A DNA stretch of 19,937 nucleotides from Bacteroidota bacterium (GTDB taxonomy: Bacteria > Bacteroidota > Bacteroidia > Bacteroidales > Rikenellaceae), in assembly GCA_023443765.1 (NCBI GenBank), contig JAEZTA010000063.1, positions 1 to 19,937 on the forward strand, written 5' to 3'. Below are positions 8,116 through 15,791 of the stretch, piece by piece; the first letter of the stretch is position 1, and every line of letters begins with the position of its first letter. The notes under the pieces are model-generated. The model did no database searches. It was not told the origin of the DNA and saw only the letters and a program-made list of their open reading frames with translations. Made by a program: the position numbers and the translations under genes.

Positions 8116-8991
8116 ATGAAAAGGACTTTATCACTCATCGCAACGCTCCTGCTTATGACCGCCACAGCATCGGCACAGGATTACGGGCAGGCCGCGACCC
8201 TCAGAATCTGGGACAACGCGACCGCACCCCACAGCAACGGCATCACGACGCCGGAAACGGAAACGGAACCCAACCGCGTGCGGAACACCTCCGAAGCGGT
8301 CCTCTACATCTTCCCCGCCGACAAGGCCAAGGCCACCGGCCAGGCCGTCGTCATCTGCCCCGGAGGCGGCTACGGCATGCTGGCCATGGACCACGAGGGC
8401 TACGAAATGGCGAAGTGGTTCGCCGCCAACGGCATCACGGGCGCAGTGCTGAAATACCGCATGCCCAACCACCATCCCGAAGTGCCGCTGGAGGACGCTG
8501 TGCAGGCCCTGCGCATCATGGCGGGGCTCGAAGCCGGCGCCACGGGCTACACGGCCGACAAGGTGGGCATCGTGGGCTCCTCGGCCGGCGGTCACCTCGC
8601 GGCGATGGCCTCGACGATCGGCAGCTTCAAACCGGCCTTCTCGGTTCTCTTCTACCCGGTCATCACGGCCGTGCAGGGCAAACGCCACCAGGGATCGTTC
8701 ATCAACCTGCTCAGCGAGGAACGCACCCCCGAGCAGGATGCGGCCTACTCGCTGGAAAGCCGCGTGAGCGACGACACCCCGCCCGCCATCCTGCTGCTCT
8801 CGGACGACGACAAGACCGTCCCGCCCGTCAACAGCACGCTCTACTACAACGCCCTGAAGGCGCACGGCATCGAGGCCTCGATACACATTTACCCCTCGGG
8901 CGGCCACGGCTGGGGCATCCGCGACAACTTCAAATACAAGGCGCAGTGGCAGGACGCCGTGCTGGACTGGCTCGACCGGATCAACAAATAA
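8116..8991 (+). CDS. Secreted alpha/beta-hydrolase, esterase-like
   Basis: 291 residues with a signal peptide cleaved near ATASA-Q (about residue 20), so it is periplasmic or secreted. It is an alpha/beta-hydrolase of the esterase/lipase superfamily (acetyl-xylan or feruloyl esterase-like group). The oxyanion-hole motif PGGGYG comes first, then the nucleophile elbow GSSAGG with Ser156. The likely acid is Asp232 in DDDKTVP, and the catalytic His264 lies in GGHGWG, so the triad is complete. Substrate cannot be fixed from sequence; deacylation of plant or host glycans is a reasonable guess. No transporter, SusC/D or glycosidase gene lies next to it. It is 133 bases after leuS with structured repeat A between, and ends at a strong terminator. 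Confidence 0.88.
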   Translation: MKRTLSLIATLLLMTATASAQDYGQAATLRIWDNATAPHSNGITTPETETEPNRVRNTSEAVLYIFPADKAKATGQAVVICPGGGYGMLAMDHEGYEMAKWFAANGITGAVLKYRMPNHHPEVPLEDAVQALRIMAGLEAGATGYTADKVGIVGSSAGGHLAAMASTIGSFKPAFSVLFYPVITAVQGKRHQGSFINLLSEERTPEQDAAYSLESRVSDDTPPAILLLSDDDKTVPPVNSTLYYNALKAHGIEASIHIYPSGGHGWGIRDNFKYKAQWQDAVLDWLDRINK

Positions 8992-9010
8992 TCCCCCTGC
9001 AACCGTATAC

Positions 9011-9052
9011 CGGAGGGAATCCCGCACCAGGGGTTCCCTCCGTTCGTTTTTT
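9011..9052 (+). terminator. Rho-independent terminator after the hydrolase gene
   Basis: The arms CGGAGGGAATCCC (9011-9023) and GGGTTCCCTCCG (9031-9042) pair over 12 bp with one bulged T and a 7-nt loop. The T-rich run TTCGTTTTTT follows. It lies 19 bases after the hydrolase stop and separates it from the prfA promoter. Confidence 0.9.
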
Positions 9053-9063
9053 CGGCCCGCGCA

Positions 9064-9093
9064 TTGCCGTTTGCCGATTATTACGTATCTTTA
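9064..9093 (+). promoter_or_regulatory. Promoter of prfA and its downstream run
   Basis: TTG (9064-9066) and TATCTTTA (9086-9093, one mismatch to TAnnTTTG) are separated by 19 bases. Transcription would begin around 9099, about 14 bases before the prfA ATG at 9113. The position also argues against the in-frame TTG at 9071 as a start, since it falls inside the promoter. Confidence 0.65.
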
Positions 9094-9112
9094 TGCCCAA
9101 AATAAAACACAT

Positions 9113-10198
9113 ATGGCAGATAACAGCATTTTAAACCGCCTCGACGGTTTGAAACTCAAATACGAAGAGACGGGGCAGAAACTCACCGACCCCGAAATCA
9201 TCGCCGATGTCAAACAGTTCATCCAGCTCACCAAGGACTACAAGGAGCTGGAACCGATCATCGAGACCTCGGAACGCTACCGCACGGCCATCGCCAACCT
9301 CGCCGAAGCCAAAGATACCTTCTCCAACGACAAGGACGAGGAGATGCGCGAGATGGCCCGCGAGATGATCGCCGAACTGGAACCCCAGTTGGCGCAGATG
9401 GAGGAGGAGATCAAACTGCTGCTGATCCCCAAGGACCCGCAGGACTCGAAGAACGCCATCGTCGAGATTCGCGGCGGCACGGGCGGCGACGAAGCGGCGA
9501 TCTTCGCCGGCGACCTGCTGCGCATGTACACCAAATACATCGAGTCGAAGGGCTGGCGTTACGAAATGACCTCGTCGTCGGATGGCGCCGCAGGCGGTTT
9601 CAAGGAGGTGGTGCTGAAAGTTTCGGGCCAGAACGTCTACGGAACGCTCAAATACGAGTCGGGCGTGCACCGCGTGCAACGCGTACCCCAGACCGAGACA
9701 CAGGGCCGCGTACATACCTCGGCCGCATCGGTCGCCGTGCTCCCCGAAGCCGAGGAGTTCGACGTCGAGATTTCGATGAACGACGTTCGCAAGGACATCT
9801 TCTGCGCCAGCGGCCCCGGCGGACAGTCGGTCAACACAACCTACTCGGCCATTCGCCTGACGCACATCCCGACGGGCATCGTCGTGCAGTGTCAGGACCA
9901 GAAGTCGCAGTTGAAGAACTTCGACAAGGCTTTCGAGGAGTTGCGTACGCGCGTCTTCAACCTCGAATATTCGAAGTACCTCGACGAGATCGCCTCGAAG
10001 CGCAAAACGATGGTCTCGACGGGCGACCGTTCAGCCAAAATCCGTACCTACAACTACCCGCAGGGCCGCATCACCGACCACCGCATCAACTATACGATCT
10101 ATAACCTCTCGGCCTTCATGGACGGCGACATCCAGGACTGCATCGACCACCTGATCGTGGCCGAGAACGCCGAGCGCCTGAAGGAGAGCGAACTTTGA
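9113..10198 (+). CDS. prfA: Peptide chain release factor 1
   Basis: 361 residues from the ATG at 9113. It reads UAA/UAG stop codons in the A site and triggers peptide release. GGQ, whose glutamine is the methylated catalytic residue, is at 236-238 within SGPGGQSVN. The codon-recognition tripeptide is PQT (192-194, in RVPQTETQGR), matching the RF1 PxT rule and not the SPF of RF2. The N-terminal coiled coil and the HTSAASVAVLPE core strand are in place. The reading upstream to a TTG at 9071 adds 14 residues inside the promoter and is rejected. The stop TGA overlaps the next gene's ATG by one base. Unlike in enterobacteria, no prmC methyltransferase gene follows. Confidence 0.97.
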   Translation: MADNSILNRLDGLKLKYEETGQKLTDPEIIADVKQFIQLTKDYKELEPIIETSERYRTAIANLAEAKDTFSNDKDEEMREMAREMIAELEPQLAQMEEEIKLLLIPKDPQDSKNAIVEIRGGTGGDEAAIFAGDLLRMYTKYIESKGWRYEMTSSSDGAAGGFKEVVLKVSGQNVYGTLKYESGVHRVQRVPQTETQGRVHTSAASVAVLPEAEEFDVEISMNDVRKDIFCASGPGGQSVNTTYSAIRLTHIPTGIVVQCQDQKSQLKNFDKAFEELRTRVFNLEYSKYLDEIASKRKTMVSTGDRSAKIRTYNYPQGRITDHRINYTIYNLSAFMDGDIQDCIDHLIVAENAERLKESEL

Positions 10199-10518
10199 TG
10201 GGCCTCCCGGACGGATTCGACGCAGAGGTTTACGACGTTGTCGCGCAGATACCTGCGGGGCGGGTCGCAACTTACGGGCAACTGGCCCGGCTGGTCGGCA
10301 TGCCCGGTTATGCGCGGCGCGTAGGACGCGCCATGGCGACGGCCCCGGAGGGCCTGCCCTGCCACCGCGTCACCAACAGCCAGGGGCGCATGGCCCCGGG
10401 GTGGATTGAACAGCGGGAGCTGCTCGAAGCAGAAGGCGTCCGGTTCCGGTCAAACGGCTGTGCCGACCTCGCCCGCTCGGGCTGGGACCCCGCCGAAGAA
10501 ACGACTTTAGGGCAATAA
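10198..10518 (+). CDS. Single-domain MGMT/alkyltransferase-like protein with an active-site-type Cys
   Basis: 106 residues from the ATG at 10198, which overlaps the prfA stop (TGATG); the alternative TTG at 10195 is less likely. It consists only of the DNA-binding domain of O6-methylguanine-DNA methyltransferase. Visible parts are the helix-turn-helix region (IPAGRVATYGQLARLVG, about 18-34), an arginine-finger-like YARRVGRAM and LPCHRV with Cys55. The tail NSQGRMAPG...QRELLEAEGVRF resembles ATL proteins, which bind O6-alkylguanine but have Trp in place of that Cys. Here the Cys is kept, so it could transfer alkyl groups or only recognise lesions; sequence alone does not decide. It is tightly coupled to prfA. 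It is too short to be a full MGMT (about 160-200 residues). Confidence 0.85.
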   Translation: MGLPDGFDAEVYDVVAQIPAGRVATYGQLARLVGMPGYARRVGRAMATAPEGLPCHRVTNSQGRMAPGWIEQRELLEAEGVRFRSNGCADLARSGWDPAEETTLGQ

Positions 10519-10555
10519 CACGGCCTTAGCGACCGTTTTGCAAAAAAGATACGGC

Positions 10556-11104
10556 ATGAAAAAATACGTCCTGATTCTATGCGTGCTGCTTTTCGCCGCG
10601 ACCCTCCGGGCCGCGACACCCAAACCGCAGCCTGTTTACATCGTCAACGGCAAGGAGATGAAAGAGATACGCTCGATTCCGCCCGAGGACATCGAGCATG
10701 TCGAGATGCTCCCCGCCGACGAGGAGACCATCGCCCGCTACGGCCTGCGGGCCGCGCACGGCGTCATGCTCATCACGCTGCGTTACGACCAGCCCGCCGC
10801 CTTCCCCGCAGATTCCACCTTCGGCAGCTACATCGCCCGGCAGGTGCGCTGGGACGCAGGCGAGCCCACGGCCCGCGTGGTGCTGCGCTACAAGATCACG
10901 CCCGAAGGCGAGATCGTCGTCCACCAGGAACTCGAATCGACCGACAACCGCCTCAAGCGGCGCGTGCTGAAAGCCGTAGCGGAGGCTCCGCGCTGGCATC
11001 CGGCGCAAAAGAACGGCTCGCCCATCGAAAGCGAAGGCGTGCTGAGCATCCAGCTTCCCGAAGGCAGACACCTCCCGCGACAGACAGAACTGGTAATCCG
11101 CTAA
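10556..11104 (+). CDS. Small secreted protein with TonB-plug-like and TonB C-terminal-like parts
   Basis: 182 residues from the ATG at 10556, which opens a signal peptide (MKKYVLILCVLLFAATLRA). An in-frame earlier start at 10538 adds six residues before it and is rejected. Residues 27-75 read like the TonB-receptor plug motif: PVYIVNGKEM, then a PPEDIEHVEML segment, then ARYGLRAAHGVMLITL. These correspond to the familiar 'hyvidG...iPpediesievLkda.a.YG.rgAnGVilItt' pattern. Residues about 100-174 resemble the TonB C-terminal domain (RVVLRYKITPEGEIVVHQEL, NRLKRRVLKAVAEAPRW, PIESEGVLSIQL). There is no beta-barrel and no TonB membrane anchor, so it is a free periplasmic protein. The domain reading is by eye. 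It lies 37 bases after the MGMT-like gene and 32 bases before menA. Confidence 0.7.
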   Translation: MKKYVLILCVLLFAATLRAATPKPQPVYIVNGKEMKEIRSIPPEDIEHVEMLPADEETIARYGLRAAHGVMLITLRYDQPAAFPADSTFGSYIARQVRWDAGEPTARVVLRYKITPEGEIVVHQELESTDNRLKRRVLKAVAEAPRWHPAQKNGSPIESEGVLSIQLPEGRHLPRQTELVIR

Positions 11105-11136
11105 CCCCATCCCATCCTCAAAATTAATTCCGAAAC

Positions 11137-12048
11137 GTGAAAACCAACTCTTTGTCCGCCTGGATTCTGGCCGTGCGGCCTTACAGCCTCGGCAACTCCG
11201 TCATTCTCGTTCTGATCGGCTCCGCGCTGGCCTATACCGACCACTCGTTCCACTGGCTTCCGGCTGTGCTGTGCCTCGTGTTCGCCGTGCTGATGCAATG
11301 TACGGCCAACCTCGTGAACGACCTCTGGGATTTCCTGAAGGGAGCGGACAAACCCGACCGGCTGGGCCCCGACCGCGCCTTTGCCAAGGGATACATCACC
11401 CTTCGGGCCATGAAGGCCGGCATCGCGGGCTTCACCCTCGCGGCCTGCGCCGCCGGCATCGGACTGCTCGTCTGGGCCCTCCACGCAGGCATCCTCCGCT
11501 ACGGAGGCTGGGAACTCGTCGCCGCAGGCATAGCCTGCGTCATTTTCGCCTATTTCTACACCGCTGGTCCCTGGCCGCTGGCTTACCACGGACTGGGCGA
11601 TATTGCGGTGATTCTCTTTTTCGGGCTGATCCCCGTGGGATTCACCTACTACATCCAGACCGGAGCATGGACCTGGGAGGTCCTCGTGGCGGCGCTGGCC
11701 TGCGGACTGGTGATCGATACAATGCTAATGGTCAACAACTTCCGCGACCGCGAGGAGGATGCCCGCTGCAACAAGCGCACGATCGTCGTCTGCCTCGGGG
11801 CGGGCGTCGGACGCTGGGGCTACTTCGCCCTGGGGGCTGCGGCCGTCGTGCTATGCCTCACGCTGCTGGCCGGGGGCCGCATCTGGGCCGCCCTGCTGCC
11901 GCTACCCTACCTCGCAATGCACATCGCCACATGGCGCAAAATGGTGCGCATCGACCACGGCGACGCCCTGAACGCCTGCCTGGGCGATACGGCCCGCAAC
12001 ATCATGCTGTTCGGCGCACTGTTAACCATCGGAATCCTGCTGGGCTGA
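11137..12048 (+). CDS. menA: 1,4-dihydroxy-2-naphthoate polyprenyltransferase
   Basis: 303 residues from a GTG start at 11137. It attaches the polyprenyl tail to 1,4-dihydroxy-2-naphthoate, giving demethylmenaquinone in the inner membrane. It is a UbiA-superfamily protein with many hydrophobic segments (about eight or nine). The first Asp-rich motif is NDLWDFLKGAD (61-71), the second NNFRDREED (200-208); both bind Mg-diphosphate in this family. The MenA assignment over other UbiA members rests on the N-terminal AWILAVRPYSLGNS pattern and overall length. No other men genes are nearby. Its stop TGA overlaps the xseA ATG by one base. Menaquinone is the expected quinone of Bacteroidales. Confidence 0.93.
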   Translation: MKTNSLSAWILAVRPYSLGNSVILVLIGSALAYTDHSFHWLPAVLCLVFAVLMQCTANLVNDLWDFLKGADKPDRLGPDRAFAKGYITLRAMKAGIAGFTLAACAAGIGLLVWALHAGILRYGGWELVAAGIACVIFAYFYTAGPWPLAYHGLGDIAVILFFGLIPVGFTYYIQTGAWTWEVLVAALACGLVIDTMLMVNNFRDREEDARCNKRTIVVCLGAGVGRWGYFALGAAAVVLCLTLLAGGRIWAALLPLPYLAMHIATWRKMVRIDHGDALNACLGDTARNIMLFGALLTIGILLG

Positions 12049-13307
12049 TGGCTGAAGCACAACATATTACCCTGCGCGAATTACAGCGTCGCGTAAAGTC
12101 GGCGCTCGAAGGGCAGTTTGCGCTGCCCGTCTGGGTGAGTGCCGAAATCTCCGAAATAAAGGTCAACTACTCAGGCCACTGCTACCTCGAACTCGTCGAG
12201 AAGGGCGGCGACAACGGCGTCCCGACGGCGCAGGCCCGGGCCGTGGTATGGCGTTCACACTACCCCCGCATTTCGGGTTATTTCGAGGCCGAGACAGGCC
12301 AGCGGCTCGCATCGGGCATCCGGATACTGGCCAAGGTGCTGGTCACCTACCACGAGCTCTACGGCTTTTCGCTGCAAATCACCGACATAGACCCCTCCTA
12401 CACGTTGGGCGACATGGAGCGGCAGCGACAGCAGACCATTGCCCAGTTGCAGCAGGACGGTGTCTGGGACATGAACCGCGAGGCCCCGATGCCCGCAGTC
12501 GTACAGCGCATCGCCATCGTGTCGAGCGCCAATGCCGCGGGCTACCAGGATTTCCGGAAAGAGCTGGAGAAAAGCCCTTACCGCTTCTCCCTCACGCTGT
12601 TCGACGCCTTTATGCAGGGTGCGGCGGCGGAAGAATCCATCGTCGAAGCCTTGTGCAGCGTTGCGGGCCAGCTGGAAAAATTCGACGCCGTGGTGCTGAT
12701 CCGCGGCGGCGGTTCGGCCAGCGACCTCAACTGTTTCAATGCCTACCGTCTCTGCTCCCACGTGGCGCAGTTTCCGCTGCCGGTGGTGACGGGCATCGGG
12801 CACGACAAGGATACCAGCGTCGCCGACATGGTGGCCCACACAGCGCTCAAGACCCCGACGGCGGTAGCCGGATGGCTCGTCGACCGGATGGCCGAAACCG
12901 ACGGATGGCTCGACTACGCCGCCCTGCAACTGCACGACACCACGACTGCGGCGATGCACGCCTCGGAGGTGCGCCTCGAACGCCTTTCGGGCGAGGTACG
13001 ACGGTTGAGCGGCGAACTCCTGACGCGGCAGACGCTGCGGCTGGAACACTTCGCCGCACTGCTGCCCGAAGCGGCGCGCGACTTCCTCACGCGGCAGAAC
13101 GTGCGGCTCGGCAACGCCGCCGAACTGATCGCCGGGCGTTCGCCCGAACGCATCCTCCGGCTGGGCTTCGCTGTCGTGCGCACCGGGGGCAAGGCCGTGA
13201 CTTCGGCCGGGGCGGTCGCCGAGGGCGAACAGGTCGAAATAGAGGTCTCCGACGGCAGGATAAATGCAATCGTAAAGCAAAAAGAGATATGGCAAAAAAA
13301 GAGCTGA
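12048..13307 (+). CDS. xseA: Exodeoxyribonuclease VII large subunit
   Basis: 419 residues from the ATG at 12048, which shares one base with the menA stop. The frame stays open far upstream (to 11271), but that part is antiparallel noise within menA. XseA is the catalytic subunit of exonuclease VII, which cuts single-stranded DNA into short oligonucleotides from both ends. The N-terminal OB-fold (VWVSAEISEIKVNYSGHCYL, about 22-41) binds ssDNA. The catalytic region shows GGGSASDLNCFN (220-231) and GIGHDKDTSVAD (249-260) followed by TPTAVA, all conserved in the family. A coiled-coil C-terminal region follows. It is slightly shorter than the E. coli protein (456). Its last 19 bases overlap xseB, so the two subunits are probably translationally coupled. 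Confidence 0.96.
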   Translation: MAEAQHITLRELQRRVKSALEGQFALPVWVSAEISEIKVNYSGHCYLELVEKGGDNGVPTAQARAVVWRSHYPRISGYFEAETGQRLASGIRILAKVLVTYHELYGFSLQITDIDPSYTLGDMERQRQQTIAQLQQDGVWDMNREAPMPAVVQRIAIVSSANAAGYQDFRKELEKSPYRFSLTLFDAFMQGAAAEESIVEALCSVAGQLEKFDAVVLIRGGGSASDLNCFNAYRLCSHVAQFPLPVVTGIGHDKDTSVADMVAHTALKTPTAVAGWLVDRMAETDGWLDYAALQLHDTTTAAMHASEVRLERLSGEVRRLSGELLTRQTLRLEHFAALLPEAARDFLTRQNVRLGNAAELIAGRSPERILRLGFAVVRTGGKAVTSAGAVAEGEQVEIEVSDGRINAIVKQKEIWQKKS

Positions 13308-13477
13308 CCTACGCCGAGGCGATGGCCGAAATCGAAACGATACTGGCGCGCCTGCGCAACGAAGAGATGAACGTCGACAGCCTCGCCGCAGAGGTGAAGC
13401 GCGCGACGGAGCTGATCGCCTCGTGCAAGGCGCGGCTGCGCAAAGCCGAGGCGGAGGTAACGAAAATTCTGGAATAG
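13289..13477 (+). CDS. xseB: Exodeoxyribonuclease VII small subunit
   Basis: 62 residues, starting at the ATG at 13289 inside the end of xseA (19-base overlap, different frame). It reads MAKKELTYAEAMAEIETILA and continues as a two-helix hairpin (LTYAEAMAEIETILARLRN, then VDSLAAEVKRATELIASCKA), the standard XseB fold. Several small subunits coat the coiled coil of XseA and are needed for a stable complex. Size and placement right after xseA make the call firm. The gene is too short to be listed on its own by a simple length filter. The methyltransferase gene begins one base after its stop. Confidence 0.93.
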   Translation: MAKKELTYAEAMAEIETILARLRNEEMNVDSLAAEVKRATELIASCKARLRKAEAEVTKILE

Positions 13478-13478
13478 G

Positions 13479-14252
13479 ATGAAAGGATTGATTCGCTGGG
13501 CGCTCAACCACATTCCGCGACCCGTGCTGCAACGCATCGCGGGGTGGGCCGTGCCCATGGCCGGGTTGTTCTACAAGGGCCGCGGGGTCGAATGTCCCGT
13601 GTGCGGCGCAAAATACCGCCGGTTCATGCCCTACGGCTACGTGCAATCGCGGCCCAATGCGCTGTGTCCCAAGTGTCTGTCGCTGGAACGCCACCGCCTG
13701 CTGTGGCTCTACCTCACGCGCGAGACCGATCTCCTGACGGCTTTCCCGCGAACGTTACACATTGCCCCTGAGGTCTGCATCATGCGCCACCTCAAGCCGC
13801 ACTTCAAATCGCACCCCGGGCAGTACGTCACGGCCGACCTGGAAAGCCCGCTGGCCGACCTGCATTTCGATGTGCAGCAGATTCCGCTGGCCGACGATTC
13901 GGTGGATGTCGTGCTGTGCAACCACATCATGGAACATGTCGCCGACGACCGGCGGGCGATGCGCGAACTGCACCGCATCCTCAAACCCGGCGGATGGGGC
14001 ATCATCCTCTCCCCGGTGGACCTGGATTACGAGCAGACCTACGAGGACGACACGATCACCGACCCCGACGAGCGCACGCGCATCTTCGGGCAATACGACC
14101 ACCGGCGCATCTACGGCGCCGATTATGCCGACCGCCTGCGCGAAGCGGGCTTTCAGGCCGCGGACATCGACTATGCCGCGACCTTCACCGACACCGAACG
14201 GAAACTATACGCCCTGCCGGGCGATCACATTTACGTGGTTTACAAAGTCTGA
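13479..14252 (+). CDS. SAM-dependent methyltransferase with an N-terminal zinc-ribbon-like motif
   Basis: 257 residues. The first 35 residues are hydrophobic/basic, followed by CPVC (39-42) and CPKC (63-66), a likely zinc ribbon. From about 75 on it resembles class I methyltransferases (Methyltransf_11 type): acidic strand TADLESPLADLHFDVQQIPL, DSVDVVLCNHIMEHV (post-I/motif IV region) and LHRILKPGGWGIILSP (motif V/VI region). Motif I, usually ExGxGxG, is degenerate (TLHIAPEVCIMRHL), so SAM binding is likely but not shown. The substrate is unknown; the IMEHV pattern is common among small-molecule methyltransferases. It follows xseB by one base, closing the prfA run. Its last 48 bases overlap the 3' end of the convergent PHP gene. 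Confidence 0.82.
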   Translation: MKGLIRWALNHIPRPVLQRIAGWAVPMAGLFYKGRGVECPVCGAKYRRFMPYGYVQSRPNALCPKCLSLERHRLLWLYLTRETDLLTAFPRTLHIAPEVCIMRHLKPHFKSHPGQYVTADLESPLADLHFDVQQIPLADDSVDVVLCNHIMEHVADDRRAMRELHRILKPGGWGIILSPVDLDYEQTYEDDTITDPDERTRIFGQYDHRRIYGADYADRLREAGFQAADIDYAATFTDTERKLYALPGDHIYVVYKV

Positions 14253-15107
14253 CACGCGGCCGAAGAAACGGCTGTCGGCAGGAAATTCCCCAATGAGAAT
14301 CCGGGGTTTGGTCTTGCCGTGGAAATCGCTTCCGCAGGTCATGAAGGCGTCTTTGGAGAGGGCCAGCGAGGTGAAATAGACCGCCTGCTGGGGGCTGTGG
14401 TAGTTATTGAAGACCTCCAGTCCTGCGGCCCCGCGGTCGAGCAGCTGTCCGGCGACCTCTTCGCGTCCCCGGAAATTGAGCCCCGGATGCGCGACGATGG
14501 GGGTTCCCCCGTTGTCCCGGACCAGTTCGAGGGCCTGGCGGTAGTCCATATATTCAACCGGAACGAACGCCGGGCGACCCTGCGCAAAATAATCGAGGTA
14601 GAAGTTGATATAAGGCATGTCGCTCCTGTCGCCGCCCTTCATGTAGGGTTGCAGCAGGGGCGTATGGTATTTTTCGTCGGCAAGCATCACCTCGGCGATC
14701 AGTTCGCCCGTAGGCAGTTTGCCGTCGGCGGCCTCCAGCACCGCATCGGCATCGACACAGAAGCCCAGTTTCAGCAGGTTGTCGACCATGCCCCCGAACG
14801 AGGCCATCACCTTCACGGCGACGGACTCTTCCAGCCGCGCGAAATCGGCCGAATGCCAGTCGATTCCATAACCCAGTAGGTGCAGGTCCGTACCCCGGTA
14901 GTTGCAGTCGATCTCGATGCCGGGGATGAATCCCACGCCTGCGGCAACGGCCTTTTCGGCAGCTTCGCCGACGCCCCGCACCGAATTGTGGTCGGTCAGG
15001 GAGAAAACCTCCAGCCCACGGGCCGAGCAGCGGCCGGCAATTTCGGCGACGGTGAATTCCCCGTCGCTGCTGTATTCGGAATGGATGTGCAAATCGTAAG
15101 GAGCCAT
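14205..15107 (-). CDS. PHP-domain phosphoesterase (YciV/RNase AM-like)
   Basis: 300 residues from the ATG at 15105-15107; a TTG at 15113 would overlap the upstream stop and is less likely. It is a complete PHP metallophosphoesterase with the trinuclear metal ligands visible. These are His7 and His9 (DLHIHSEYSSDG), Asp15, Asp39-His40 (LTDHN), Glu65 (GIEID), His76 (HLLGYG), His207 (VAHPG), and Asp261 and His263 (GSDFH). The layout is like the E. coli YciV/TrpH group, which removes 5' nucleotides from RNA ends and hydrolyses nucleoside 3',5'-bisphosphates; the precise substrate here is inferred. The polymerase-type PHP and histidinol phosphatase are less likely from length and context. It lies 2 bases after the TrhA-family gene (operon) and overlaps the convergent methyltransferase by 48 bases. 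Confidence 0.88.
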   Translation of the reverse strand: MAPYDLHIHSEYSSDGEFTVAEIAGRCSARGLEVFSLTDHNSVRGVGEAAEKAVAAGVGFIPGIEIDCNYRGTDLHLLGYGIDWHSADFARLEESVAVKVMASFGGMVDNLLKLGFCVDADAVLEAADGKLPTGELIAEVMLADEKYHTPLLQPYMKGGDRSDMPYINFYLDYFAQGRPAFVPVEYMDYRQALELVRDNGGTPIVAHPGLNFRGREEVAGQLLDRGAAGLEVFNNYHSPQQAVYFTSLALSKDAFMTCGSDFHGKTKPRILIGEFPADSRFFGRVSDFVNHVNVIARQGV

Positions 15108-15109
15108 AA

Positions 15110-15766
15110 TCAATAGAGATAAAACACGATCCCGACGAAGTGCGCCGCAACCGCAAGGTTAATCAACAGATGCCACACCATGTGGTGGTAGCGGAAGCCC
15201 TTGCGGGCATAAAACCACGCACCGAGCGTATAGAGCACGCCGCCCAGCGCAATCAGCACCACAAGGGGCGTCGAAGCGTGGTTCACGAACAGCGGCAGGA
15301 AGAAGACGATCGTCCAGCCCATGACCAGGTAAATGGTCAGGCTGATGGCGGGTATCGACTTACGGGACAGCGACTTGTAGAAGACCCCGAAAATCACCAT
15401 CGCCCATTGCAGGGCGGTGATGAAAATCCCCTGCCAGCCGCCGATGACCGACAGCGCAATGGGGGTGTAACTGCCCGCGATGGCGACGTAGATGAAAATG
15501 TGGTCGAGGATGTGGAAAACCGCCTTGTGTTTCGACTGCGGATTCATCGAGTGGTAGAGCGTCGAGGCGAGGAACATCAGGAAGATCGAAATGACGAAAA
15601 CCGACACCGAGGCCGAGGCCAGAACTCCGTCGGGATCATGCACATAGGCCCACACGGCGGCAAACGGGAGAGCCAGCAACGCCAGAAGCGACATCACGCC
15701 GTGCGACACGGCATTGCCGATCTCCTCGCCTACGGTCGGCACGTATATCTCCTTTTTCTTTCCCAT
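15110..15766 (-). CDS. Hemolysin III/TrhA-family membrane protein
   Basis: 218 residues with seven predicted transmembrane segments after a charged N-terminus (MGKKKEIYVPTVGEEIGNAVSHG). Family motifs are GNAVSHG (17-23), ASTLYHS (67-73) and LDHIFIYVAIAGSYTP (87-102). HHMVWHLLINLAVAAHF (194-210) closes the set. Ser68, His72, Asp88, His195 and His199 match the metal-binding pattern of the HlyIII/PAQR superfamily, where histidines hold a zinc ion in the membrane. Despite the historical name, haemolysis is not the likely role; in other bacteria the family has been linked to membrane energetics and lipid homeostasis. It is the first gene of a two-gene minus-strand operon with the PHP gene and is divergent from the rsh gene. 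Confidence 0.9.
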   Translation of the reverse strand: MGKKKEIYVPTVGEEIGNAVSHGVMSLLALLALPFAAVWAYVHDPDGVLASASVSVFVISIFLMFLASTLYHSMNPQSKHKAVFHILDHIFIYVAIAGSYTPIALSVIGGWQGIFITALQWAMVIFGVFYKSLSRKSIPAISLTIYLVMGWTIVFFLPLFVNHASTPLVVLIALGGVLYTLGAWFYARKGFRYHHMVWHLLINLAVAAHFVGIVFYLY

Positions 15767-15791
15767 TGCATAACGTATTGGTTGAACGTTA

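Noticed and set aside
11271..12047. Upstream extension of the xseA frame over menA
   Set aside because: This stretch is the wrong frame of menA and reads Arg/Pro-rich. True XseA begins MAEAQHITLRELQ at 12048.
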